Shown: piece by piece, positions 24,019 to 31,964 of the stretch | Position numbering within the stretch: the stretch's first letter is position 1 | Layout: the number at the start of each line of letters is the position of its first letter | Origin: Rhodophyticola sp017644125 | GTDB taxonomy: Bacteria > Pseudomonadota > Alphaproteobacteria > Rhodobacterales > Rhodobacteraceae | Length of the DNA stretch: 64,000 bases | Assembly (NCBI RefSeq): GCF_042140125.1 | Contig: NZ_CP159473.1 | Direction: 5' to 3' (one strand) | Notes under the pieces: model-generated | Told to the model about the DNA's origin: nothing | What the model saw: only the letters and a program-made list of their open reading frames with translations | Database searches by the model: none | Made by a program: the position numbers and the translations under genes

Positions 24019-24858
24019 CTAACGGCCCGGTATGTCCCCGCGTTTGCCCTCATAGGCCCAGCCGTCTATCACGGCCATCGCCTCCTCCGCCGTTTCGACG
24101 AAGCGGAACAGCTCCAGATCTTCGCGCGCGATCGTTCCGGCGCGGGCCAGGGCGTCCCAGTTCACCACCTCCCGCCAGAAGCTTTCGCCGAACAGCAGGA
24201 CCGGCACCTGCTCCATCCGGCCGGTCTGGATCAGGGTCAGGCTTTCGAACAGCTCATCCATGGTTCCGAACCCGCCTGGAAAGACCGCGATCGCCTTCGC
24301 GCGGATCAGGAAATGCATCTTGCGGATGCCGAAATAGTGGAAATTGAAACACAGCTCGGGGGTGATATAGGCGTTGGGCACCTGCTCATGGGGCAGAACG
24401 ATGTTGAGCCCGATGGAACAACCGCCCGCCTCCGCCGCCCCCCGGTTTCCCGCCTCCATCACGCCGGGTCCGCCGCCGGTGACTACGACATCGCGTGTGC
24501 AGCCGGTGCTGACCGAACGCTCGGTGATGAGCCGTGCGAATTTGCGCGCCTCTTCATAATACCGGCTCATGTCGTTGAGCGCCGCCGACCGGGCCGTCTC
24601 CCCGGGTGCCGGGATGCGCGCGCCGCCGAACATCACCACCGTCGTCTCGATCCCGCGTTCATCCATCTCAAGCTGCGGTTTCAGCAGTTCCAGCTGCAAC
24701 CGAACGGGTCTGAGCTCGTCCCGGCAGAGGAAATCCGGGTCCGCGAATGCGAGCCGGTAAGCCGGGGAGCGCGCCTGCGGCGTGTCCGGCTTGATCTGGC
24801 TCGACTGGATATCCTGATGAGCATCGCGGAAAGGGCCGTGTCTCTGATCGTCATTCAT
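24019..24858 (-). CDS. LOG family protein (TIGR00730-type Rossmann fold)
   Basis: A 279-residue protein with the LOG signature PGGFGTMDELFE and an upstream GGGPGVMEAGNRGAAEAGG nucleotide-binding loop. Proteins of this family are often called lysine decarboxylases, but the plant and bacterial members studied are cytokinin riboside monophosphate phosphoribohydrolases acting on nucleotides. The N-terminal 80 residues extend beyond the usual core of about 190. The ATG at 24858 follows AGGAA. It is divergent from dapD and convergent with the phytase-like gene. Confidence 0.85.
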   Translation of the reverse strand: MNDDQRHGPFRDAHQDIQSSQIKPDTPQARSPAYRLAFADPDFLCRDELRPVRLQLELLKPQLEMDERGIETTVVMFGGARIPAPGETARSAALNDMSRYYEEARKFARLITERSVSTGCTRDVVVTGGGPGVMEAGNRGAAEAGGCSIGLNIVLPHEQVPNAYITPELCFNFHYFGIRKMHFLIRAKAIAVFPGGFGTMDELFESLTLIQTGRMEQVPVLLFGESFWREVVNWDALARAGTIAREDLELFRFVETAEEAMAVIDGWAYEGKRGDIPGR

Positions 24859-25018
24859 TTTTGCACAAATTCCTGTTCGGGCAATCCGTTCCGCGACACT
24901 AGCGGCCCGGCAGGCGCGGTGCCACCGGAATACCCGCCTGTCCGTGGCCGTGATCTGATTGCGAAACCCGCCCGCGTTGCCTATAGCCTCCTGCCAACAC
25001 GATCCCCGGAGGACCCCA

Positions 25019-25846
25019 ATGTCAAACGCCCAGCTTGAAACCGCGATCGAGGCCGCCTGGGAGGCGCGCGACCAGATCACACCGGCCACGACCGGAGAAA
25101 CCCGCGAGGCCGTCGAGGACACTCTGAACGCGCTCGACAGCGGGCAGTTGCGGGTCGCCGAACGGCAGGAGAACGGGGACTGGCACGTGAACCAGTGGGC
25201 CAAGAAGGCGGTCCTGCTCGGGTTCCGCCTGAAAGACATGGAGATGCAGGGCGGCTCGCCCCAGGGCGGAAGCTGGTGGGACAAGGTCGACAGCAAATGG
25301 GCAAGCTGGGGCGAAAACGAGTGGGGCGCGGCGGGTTTTCGCGCCGTGCCGAACTGCGTCGTCCGGAAATCCGCCTATATCGCGCCCGGCGTCGTGCTGA
25401 TGCCCTCCTTCGTCAATCTCGGCGCCTATGTAGACAGCGGCACGATGGTCGACACCTGGGCCACCGTCGGGTCATGTGCGCAGATCGGCAAGAACGTACA
25501 TCTCTCGGGCGGCGTCGGCATCGGCGGTGTGCTGGAACCGATGCAGGCAGGCCCGACGATCATCGAAGACAATTGCTTCATCGGGGCCCGCTCCGAAGTG
25601 GTCGAGGGCTGCATCATCCGCGAGGGGTCCGTGCTGGGCATGGGGGTTTTCATCGGGCAGTCGACCAAGATCGTGGACCGCGAAACGGGCCAGGTCATGT
25701 ATGGCGAGGTGCCGGCGGGCTCGGTCATTGTCGCGGGCTCGATGCCGTCGAAGAACGGCGTCAATCTCTACTGCGCCGTCATCGTCAAAAGGGTCGATGA
25801 AAAGACCCGCTCGAAGACGTCGATCAACGATCTTCTGCGCGACTGA
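25019..25846 (+). CDS. dapD: 2,3,4,5-tetrahydropyridine-2,6-dicarboxylate N-succinyltransferase
   Basis: A 275-residue enzyme that succinylates tetrahydrodipicolinate in the lysine/diaminopimelate pathway. It has the N-terminal helical domain and then left-handed beta-helix hexapeptide repeats (GVVLMPSFVNLGAYVDSG, SCAQIGKNVHLSGGVGIGG, NCFIGARSEVVEG). Length is standard. The ATG at 25019 has CGGAGGA six bases upstream. The succinyl branch is completed by dapE 4.8 kb downstream, with unrelated envelope genes between. Confidence 0.96.
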   Translation: MSNAQLETAIEAAWEARDQITPATTGETREAVEDTLNALDSGQLRVAERQENGDWHVNQWAKKAVLLGFRLKDMEMQGGSPQGGSWWDKVDSKWASWGENEWGAAGFRAVPNCVVRKSAYIAPGVVLMPSFVNLGAYVDSGTMVDTWATVGSCAQIGKNVHLSGGVGIGGVLEPMQAGPTIIEDNCFIGARSEVVEGCIIREGSVLGMGVFIGQSTKIVDRETGQVMYGEVPAGSVIVAGSMPSKNGVNLYCAVIVKRVDEKTRSKTSINDLLRD

Positions 25847-25914
25847 GCCTGGTGCTTTCCGGCCAAATCGGAACGTGCTAGCCTCGGCGCATCAGGTAAA
25901 CGAGCGGGTGTATC

Positions 25915-26163
25915 ATGCAAGGTCTTGGGTGGATTGCGGCGATCATCGTGGGAGGGCTGGCCGGTTGGGCGGCCAGTTCGATCATGAAGGCCGATACCGG
26001 GTTATTGCTGAATATTGTTCTGGGCATCGTCGGCGCCTTGGTGGCCAATTTCCTCCTCGGTCTGGTGGGGATCAACGCATCGCCCACATGGATTTCGCAG
26101 GGCATCGTCGGCCTGATCGGGGCCTGTCTGCTGATTGCCGGATGGCGGGCCATACGCCGGTAA
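25915..26163 (+). CDS. GlsB/YeaQ/YmgE family stress membrane protein
   Basis: An 82-residue protein with three hydrophobic segments and the family pattern GWIAAIIVGGLAGWAASSIMK, then NIVLGIVGALVANFLLG and a third helix. This is the transglycosylase-associated protein family, a name from annotation, not function. It is small, membrane-bound and often stress-induced. No operon partner is evident. Confidence 0.88.
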   Translation: MQGLGWIAAIIVGGLAGWAASSIMKADTGLLLNIVLGIVGALVANFLLGLVGINASPTWISQGIVGLIGACLLIAGWRAIRR

Positions 26164-26175
26164 AAACTTCTTTTC

Positions 26176-26189
26176 AAACTGATCAGTTT
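26176..26189. promoter_or_regulatory. Perfect 14-bp palindrome upstream of the MipA/OmpV gene
   Basis: AAACTGATCAGTTT is perfectly self-complementary and lies 65 bases upstream of the start at 26254, in an A/T-rich stretch. It may be an operator for the outer-membrane gene. A hairpin reading is weaker because the palindrome has no loop and only a loose T-rich tail. Confidence 0.4.
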
Positions 26190-26253
26190 AGTTTATTTCT
26201 CTTCCAAACCAGAGGCGTAAGCGTATCTTGCAGTTGGAAAAACGGAGTTGAAA

Positions 26254-27000
26254 ATGACCCGAAATCTGGCCGGTCCGGTCCTTGTTCTGAGCGTGTTCGC
26301 CACCGGCACGGCCTTTGCCCAGGAACAGCCGCAGGGGCTGAGCTTCGGGCTCGTGGCCGGAGTGTCGAACTCCCTTTATGTGGGGGATGAGGATGACACA
26401 TCGGTCTTTCCGCTGCTCAGCTATCAGGGGCAGGGCTTTTCGGTCGGGTTCGACGGGCTGACGGTCGACATGATCGATCGCGGTGGGGTGCGCGTGCAGG
26501 GGCGGCTTGCCCCCCGTTTCACCTCGCTGGACGATCCCGATGCCGTCGCCCTTCAGGGGCTCGACCGCGATATCACCGTCGATGCGGGCTTCAGCCTTGC
26601 CTATGACATCAGCCCGCAGGCCACGGTAAACGCCACATTCCTGCAGGAAATCACCGGCGAACATGACGGGCGGGAGCTTACCGTGGATGTCCGGCATCAA
26701 CTCATGCTGGGGCAGGTGCCTCTCGGCCTCAGCGCGGGGCTGACATGGCAAAGCGAGGATCTGGCCGGGTATCTCTATGGGGTCCGCCCCTCCGAAGCGA
26801 CCGGCACCCGCCCGGCCTATGCGCCCGATGCGGCGGTAATCTCGTTCGTGGGCGTGTCGACCGCTTTTCCGATCACCGACAGCGCGGCGATTTTTGCCAC
26901 CGCACAGGCATCTTTTCCGGATGACACGATCACCGACAGCCCCATCGTCGACGAAGACAGGCTCTATAGCGCCAATATCGGCATCCAGTTCAGTTTCTGA
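26254..27000 (+). CDS. MipA/OmpV family outer-membrane protein
   Basis: A 248-residue beta-barrel protein with a signal peptide (1-23, ending TAFAQEQ). Alternating hydrophobic strands and a C-terminal aromatic residue (NIGIQFSF) mark an outer-membrane barrel. In E. coli MipA is a scaffold between murein synthases and hydrolases, and OmpV-like members are also called porins. The ATG at 26254 follows CGGAG. A palindrome lies upstream. Confidence 0.8.
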   Translation: MTRNLAGPVLVLSVFATGTAFAQEQPQGLSFGLVAGVSNSLYVGDEDDTSVFPLLSYQGQGFSVGFDGLTVDMIDRGGVRVQGRLAPRFTSLDDPDAVALQGLDRDITVDAGFSLAYDISPQATVNATFLQEITGEHDGRELTVDVRHQLMLGQVPLGLSAGLTWQSEDLAGYLYGVRPSEATGTRPAYAPDAAVISFVGVSTAFPITDSAAIFATAQASFPDDTITDSPIVDEDRLYSANIGIQFSF

Positions 27001-27072
27001 GGCCGCGTCCGACGGAAGTGCGGCCCCGTTGCGTGTCATCGGACTGAACCGCACAGGGAGATCAGCCAGACC

Positions 27073-27264
27073 ATGACCCGAGCCTTCCTTCTGACCATGG
27101 CCATCGCAGTGGGCCTTTTTGCGCAAAAGATGCAGGCCGAAGAGCACCAGACCCAGGTCGCCCAGAACCAGGGTGGCCCTGCCATGACCCTCGGCACCTT
27201 GCCGATCGCGGGCGCGCCGCCGGGATCGCACCCGGCGGGCGCCGAACCGCTGGATCTTTTCTGA
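27073..27264 (+). CDS. Small predicted exported protein
   Basis: A 63-residue product with a signal peptide (MTRAFLLTMAIAVGLFAQKMQAEE). The mature part (about 40 residues) is rich in Gln, Gly, Pro and Ala and has no cysteine or catalytic motif. AGGGAG lies upstream but 11-14 bases from the start. I do not recognise a family. A C-terminal LDLF is the only distinctive end. Confidence 0.45.
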   Translation: MTRAFLLTMAIAVGLFAQKMQAEEHQTQVAQNQGGPAMTLGTLPIAGAPPGSHPAGAEPLDLF

Positions 27265-27374
27265 TCCCGCGGCCCCGCCTTGGCCACCCAAGAGCGCCAG
27301 GGCGGATGTTCGGCCCGTCCGTTGGGGCGCCATCGACTTGACAGCGGCACCTCCAAACCCGCAAAGCCGCCCCC

Positions 27375-27725
27375 ATGAGTGATGCCACGAAGGAAAAGCG
27401 CCCCCAGCAGATCTTCACCCTGCTGGTGGAAGTGGGCCGCAAGGCGGGCGACGGGTTGCCGGATGGCGCCACCGGTGCGGCCCTGATCTGCTATGCATCC
27501 GGTGTCGACGAAGCGGAAGCGGTGCGTGAAACCGTGGCGATCCTGAAACAGGCCGAGCTGGCCCCACTGGACGTCACCGGCTATGGCACGCGCGATGAAC
27601 GGCTTGCGCAGGGCCATTACATCGATGCCGAAGAAACCGCGCTGATGGAGCGCGCGCGAGCCGAAAACGCCGTGATCGTGGCGCAGATGACACCGTTTTT
27701 CGGAGAAGACGGATCCGCGCGCTAG
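27375..27725 (+). CDS. Conserved hypothetical protein
   Basis: A 116-residue, acidic protein that looks soluble (no signal peptide or membrane segment). It contains RKAGDGLPDGATGAALICYASGVDEAEAVRETV and a DVTGYGTRDER motif. Alternating strand-helix pattern suggests a small ferredoxin-like fold, but this is a guess. I know of no function. Codon use fits its neighbours. It converges with the Hint gene, with a 4-base overlap. Confidence 0.6.
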   Translation: MSDATKEKRPQQIFTLLVEVGRKAGDGLPDGATGAALICYASGVDEAEAVRETVAILKQAELAPLDVTGYGTRDERLAQGHYIDAEETALMERARAENAVIVAQMTPFFGEDGSAR

Positions 27726-28756
27726 GCTGCAACGCGGCGATGTTCTGCGATCAGGGACAACAGGCTCTGCGCCGCCGCGCGATCCAGCGTCGGATAATGC
27801 GGACTTGCATCCGCTTCGGACAATTGGCCGGTATTGCGCCCGTTTGCACTGAGCATGTCGCCAAGCAGAAGCGTCTCCAACCGGCAGCGCCCGACCATGA
27901 CGCAATCATGATCATCCAGAAGGAAGTGGTGGAACACCCGTGTGGGCCGCGTGTGGTCGCGCCGGGCCGAAATGCCATTCACCAGATCTCTGGCGCGCAC
28001 GAAGACCCGTTCCTCGCCGAACAGATACTCCACATCGGTTCCATCCATCAGCAGGCGATGCTGCGCGGACACGGTGCAATCCCGGGTCAGTCCGAAATAG
28101 GGCGCACGCAGGACGACGGGGGCCATGGAGCCAAGGCACAAGACCTCGCGCCGTCCGGCCCAGCGCACGACCTGCGGCCCGCGATCGAGCGTGTCGACGA
28201 CCATGCCGGGGCGCAGATCCTCGACGCGAACGGGGCCCGCAGGCGTGTTGATGGGCGTACCCGCCTGAAAACAGGGGGCGGGGCCCACGGGCACGTCATG
28301 GGTCGCCAGCGCGGCGAAGTTCAGCTGCTCCGCATATCGTGGGCTGCGCGGCAGAAAATCGGTCAGATCCGGGGCGACCGGCACCCGCGGACGCAGGAGG
28401 AGCCGCAGGCCGCTGTCAAGATTGCGGATATCGACAAGCGTATCGCGGCCATGGATATCGGTGCGGTAATGCAGATGGAAGGTCTCGCCGGGCTGCAGCA
28501 TTCCAGGCTGTGTCATGATATCGACATCGCGGTGGAAAAGGCGCATCGCGCCATCGGGCATGCGGAAAAGCCCGAACTGTTCCGCTTCGGTGCCGACGCC
28601 GGCCCAAAGCCGGATCGGGCGTTCGCCGCCACGGGGCAGGCGTCCTTCGACGATCAGTGTGACATGGCCGGATTCGGACGATACCGGCTTCGGCATCGTG
28701 GCGATTTCAACGCCGTCCACCTGACCTGTTGCATCCCAGATTGCTGCCCAGACCAT
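27722..28756 (-). CDS. Hint-domain protein, N-terminal unknown domain
   Basis: A 344-residue protein. The C-terminal half is a Hint_2 (hedgehog/intein) domain: PCFQAGTPINTPAGPVRVEDLRPGM begins it at Cys162, CTVSAQHRL holds the block-B histidine (His233), and HHFLLDDHDCVMVGRCRLETLLLGD is the C-terminal block seen in the neighbouring Hint protein. The first 155 residues form an unidentified, mostly beta, domain. ATG 28756 follows GAGGTGG. An in-frame TTG at 28801 would extend it. Hint domains cut or splice the chain, so autoprocessing before Cys162 is likely. Confidence 0.78.
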   Translation of the reverse strand: MVWAAIWDATGQVDGVEIATMPKPVSSESGHVTLIVEGRLPRGGERPIRLWAGVGTEAEQFGLFRMPDGAMRLFHRDVDIMTQPGMLQPGETFHLHYRTDIHGRDTLVDIRNLDSGLRLLLRPRVPVAPDLTDFLPRSPRYAEQLNFAALATHDVPVGPAPCFQAGTPINTPAGPVRVEDLRPGMVVDTLDRGPQVVRWAGRREVLCLGSMAPVVLRAPYFGLTRDCTVSAQHRLLMDGTDVEYLFGEERVFVRARDLVNGISARRDHTRPTRVFHHFLLDDHDCVMVGRCRLETLLLGDMLSANGRNTGQLSEADASPHYPTLDRAAAQSLLSLIAEHRRVAA

Positions 28757-28843
28757 CTCAACCACCTCGATAACACCTGATACGGAAACAATGTGGCACA
28801 AGAATGTGGGGAGATTTCATCCGGAGTGAGGCAAATTCAGGGC

Positions 28844-30421
28844 TCACGCAAACAGAGCCCGGGCTTCATAGGATTTCAGCGCCGGACGGGCGGACGGCCC
28901 ATATCCGAAACCGGAGTTTTGGCTCAATTCCGGAAACAATGCGAGCACTTCCGCCCGGGTTTCCTCTTCGAACCCGCCAAGCGTGTGCGGACCTGGAAAG
29001 AAGCTCTCGGTCAGAAGCCCGTCGGACCAGACGATCTGATGGGTGTCGAACAGCAGGTGATAGTATTCCACATCACCGCCGGTTTCGAAGCAGACGCTGC
29101 GATGATTGACGAGATCCTTGGCCGTAACCAGAACCTCATCCTCGCCGAACAGCAAGTCGGCCATGTAATGGGAAATCATCACCCGGTGCTGGGGGGACAG
29201 GCGCAATGTGCCATGCGCACCGAAGGTGCCGGCCTTGATCACCACGGGGGCGAACTGTCCCGTGGCCTCCACCTGCCGGTTGCCGATCCAGCGAATGGCC
29301 TGCGGCCCGTGATCGCGCGTCTGTACCAGGTCGCCCACCCGCAGCCGTTCGACCGGAACCTCGCCGGAAGGCGTCAGAATCCGCGTCCCGCGCACGAAAC
29401 ACGGGATCGTGGTGACCGTGACGAAGGCCGTGTCGGAGATGCCGTCGGCATTTTCGGCCGTATAGCTGAAATTGACCACATCCGGGTCGACCAGCCCGAC
29501 CAGATCGGAGGGCGGTGTCACCGCCAGATTACCATCGGCCTGCAAGGTGATCTCGTGGCCGGAACTGAGCGTTACCGTGTCGCCGACCGACACTTCCTGC
29601 CCGTTGATATGGGTGACGATCATCAGGCCCACGCCATCGCCGTCATTGGCCAGAACGTCCAAGGTGCCCGTGAAGCCCTCATACAGGGTCTTGGTATCGT
29701 CCCCGGCGATGAAGTCGCCCTGAATGCTGTCCGCCGCGATCAGAAGCGCGGAATCGTAGCTGCTGTCCTGCACATCGGCGATGCCGAACTTGATGGTGTT
29801 TTGCACGCCCGCGTTGACCGGCAAGATCAGGCGCAGGGTCACGGTGAACCCATCGGCCTCGGTATTGTAGGCATCGCCCGTGTTGTCGACGAAGAGCGTC
29901 TCGTTCTCGGACTGGTTGACCGAATTGATCTGCGTGACCTCGAAAATCGGCGAGGTCACAAGCTGGCCATTGACCCAGACCGCCACCACATCGTTGAAGA
30001 CCGAACCGGTGTATTCCGGATACTCCTCGGACGCGAAGGTGAACTGCATCGACATGACATCGGTGTCCGGGATGAAATCGACCTCCATGACCGATGCATC
30101 AAAGGTCGACCGACCGGCCACGCCGTTGAAATCGGACCGGTTGCTGTCACCGGAGGTATTTGTGCTGGTATTGGTGCGGGTATTCGGGTCACCGCCGCCA
30201 TCGCGCGTGATATCCGTGACCCGGCCGGTCGACAGGATCACGCCGCGATCCGAAGGCGTCAGCCCCGGGGCGATGCTGTCCCCGCCGCTCCAGATGCCCG
30301 AAGACCGGCTGTCGCCGTCATAGTCGGCATCCACGATGGTGATGCCATCGCCGAATATCGCGCGCGCCATCTGCATGGCGGAGGCGCTCGTGTTGATTGT
30401 CAGCTCGTCTGCTGTGGCCAT
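28844..30421 (-). CDS. Choice-of-anchor L, cadherin-like and Hint-domain protein
   Basis: A 525-residue protein with three parts. Residues 1-235 form a choice-of-anchor L domain (FASEEYPEYTGSVFNDVVAVWVNG, 129-152), typical of secreted bacterial adhesins. Residues 240-335 look like a cadherin- or Ig-like repeat (VLANDGDGVG). The C-terminal 190 residues are a Hint_2 domain opening at Cys341 (TTIPCFVRGTRILTP), with block-B His412 in LSPQHRV. No N-terminal signal is visible, so export may use a C-terminal or type I route. The ATG at 30421 is preferred. It lies 87 bases upstream of the other Hint gene in the same direction. Confidence 0.8.
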   Translation of the reverse strand: MATADELTINTSASAMQMARAIFGDGITIVDADYDGDSRSSGIWSGGDSIAPGLTPSDRGVILSTGRVTDITRDGGGDPNTRTNTSTNTSGDSNRSDFNGVAGRSTFDASVMEVDFIPDTDVMSMQFTFASEEYPEYTGSVFNDVVAVWVNGQLVTSPIFEVTQINSVNQSENETLFVDNTGDAYNTEADGFTVTLRLILPVNAGVQNTIKFGIADVQDSSYDSALLIAADSIQGDFIAGDDTKTLYEGFTGTLDVLANDGDGVGLMIVTHINGQEVSVGDTVTLSSGHEITLQADGNLAVTPPSDLVGLVDPDVVNFSYTAENADGISDTAFVTVTTIPCFVRGTRILTPSGEVPVERLRVGDLVQTRDHGPQAIRWIGNRQVEATGQFAPVVIKAGTFGAHGTLRLSPQHRVMISHYMADLLFGEDEVLVTAKDLVNHRSVCFETGGDVEYYHLLFDTHQIVWSDGLLTESFFPGPHTLGGFEEETRAEVLALFPELSQNSGFGYGPSARPALKSYEARALFA

Positions 30422-30686
30422 GTGGTCTGCCTCTGCCTCGTTCAAGGCTCGGGCATACCCGTTGACAAAGCTGAATTCCCGGCGCGGAGAGCGTCAGGAA
30501 TGATCCTTGTCTTCGAAACGCGGTCTTTGCCGCAAGACTGCCCCAGCCTTTTTTCCGAAGTCTAGCCAGAATTGAGGCGAAAGTTGGGCAGACATCGCAG
30601 ATTACCGTGGCGGACAGTGCCCGCTTGTCCCCGCCTGCCCCCGGCGCTATCGCTGACATCACCCCGATTGCAGAAGGCGAACCCCC

Positions 30687-31835
30687 ATGTCCCAGCCCGT
30701 CGATCCCGCCAGACTGACCGCCGATCTGGTGCGCTGCCCCTCGGTCACCCCGGAGGAAGGTGGCGCGTTGCAGCTGCTGCAGGAGGCGCTCGCCGATGCC
30801 GGGTTTCTCAGCATTCGGGTGGACCGGAACGGCACGCCCAATCTGTTTGCGCGGTGGGGCACCAAGGGCCATGCCCGAAGCTTCGGCTTCAATGGCCATA
30901 CCGATGTGGTGCCCGTCGGCGACGAAGCCGCCTGGACCCACCCGCCCTTCGGCGCGGAGCTTGACCAAGGCTGGCTTTACGGGCGCGGCGCGACCGACAT
31001 GAAATCCGGTGTCGCCGCCTTTGTTGCCGCGGCGATCGATTTTGTGCGCACCACGCCGCCAGACGGCGCGATCATCCTTGCCATCACCGGGGATGAGGAA
31101 GGCAGTTCGACCGACGGCACGATCGCAATCCTCGACTGGATGGCCGCGGAGGGCGAGCAGATGACCGCCTGCCTCGTCGGCGAACCCACCTGCCCGGAGA
31201 CCATCGGCGACATGATCAAGATCGGGCGACGCGGCTCCATGACCGCGCATATCACGGTTGCCGGCAAACAGGGCCATTCCGCCTATCTGCACAAGGCGCT
31301 GAACCCGATGCCCGCGGTGGCGCTTCTGGCCCATCGTCTGTCAAGTCACGTGCTGGACGAAGGCACGGAGCATTTCGATCCCTCCACCTGCTCGGTCACC
31401 ACGATCGACACCGGCAATCCGGCCTCCAACGTCATCCCGGCGCAAACCCGGATGACCGTCAATCTGCGGTTCAACGATACTCATAGCGGGGCCTCTCTGA
31501 CCGAATGGTTGCAGGCGGAGGCCGACAGGGTCGCTGAGGAGGCGGGCACGCGGATCACCCTTGAGGCGAAAATCTCCGGCGAGCCGTTTCTGACGCCGCC
31601 GGGCGCACTTTCCACGCTGGTCAGTCAGGCGATCCACAAGGAGACCAATCAGAATCCGGTTCTGTCCACCACCGGCGGGACATCCGACGCGCGGTTCGTG
31701 AAATCCCATTGCCCGGTGGTGGAGTTCGGTCTTGTCGGACACCGGATGCATGAAGTGGATGAACGGGTCTGGGTGCAGGATATCCACGATCTGAAACGGA
31801 TCTATGGCCGCATCCTGACCGATTACTTCGCTTGA
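30687..31835 (+). CDS. dapE: Succinyl-diaminopimelate desuccinylase
   Basis: A 382-residue M20 zinc hydrolase that releases succinate from N-succinyl-LL-diaminopimelate. Metal motifs are FNGHTDVVPVGD, GRGATDMKSG, TGDEEGSSTDGT and GEPTCPETIGD, with the dimer-domain KQGHSAYLH. Length is normal. It completes the succinyl branch begun by dapD at 25019. It is divergent from the Hint genes. Confidence 0.95.
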   Translation: MSQPVDPARLTADLVRCPSVTPEEGGALQLLQEALADAGFLSIRVDRNGTPNLFARWGTKGHARSFGFNGHTDVVPVGDEAAWTHPPFGAELDQGWLYGRGATDMKSGVAAFVAAAIDFVRTTPPDGAIILAITGDEEGSSTDGTIAILDWMAAEGEQMTACLVGEPTCPETIGDMIKIGRRGSMTAHITVAGKQGHSAYLHKALNPMPAVALLAHRLSSHVLDEGTEHFDPSTCSVTTIDTGNPASNVIPAQTRMTVNLRFNDTHSGASLTEWLQAEADRVAEEAGTRITLEAKISGEPFLTPPGALSTLVSQAIHKETNQNPVLSTTGGTSDARFVKSHCPVVEFGLVGHRMHEVDERVWVQDIHDLKRIYGRILTDYFA

Positions 31836-31964
31836 GCCACCTCCCGCGTGCCGGCCGTCGTGCTCCGCGGATACCCGTCCGATCCACCCGCCCGGGCCCG
31901 GGCGATCCGGCCGCATCGCACTTCGCCGATGACGCGCCCTGCCCCTCGTGCTACCTCCCCTCTC

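Noticed and set aside
27001..27026. GGCCGC...GCGGCC hairpin just after the MipA/OmpV stop.
   Set aside because: No T run follows the stem on either strand, so it does not qualify as an intrinsic terminator.
30466..30686. Short open frames between the Hint gene and dapE.
   Set aside because: They have no ribosome site and no family pattern. The gap is more likely the divergent promoter region.
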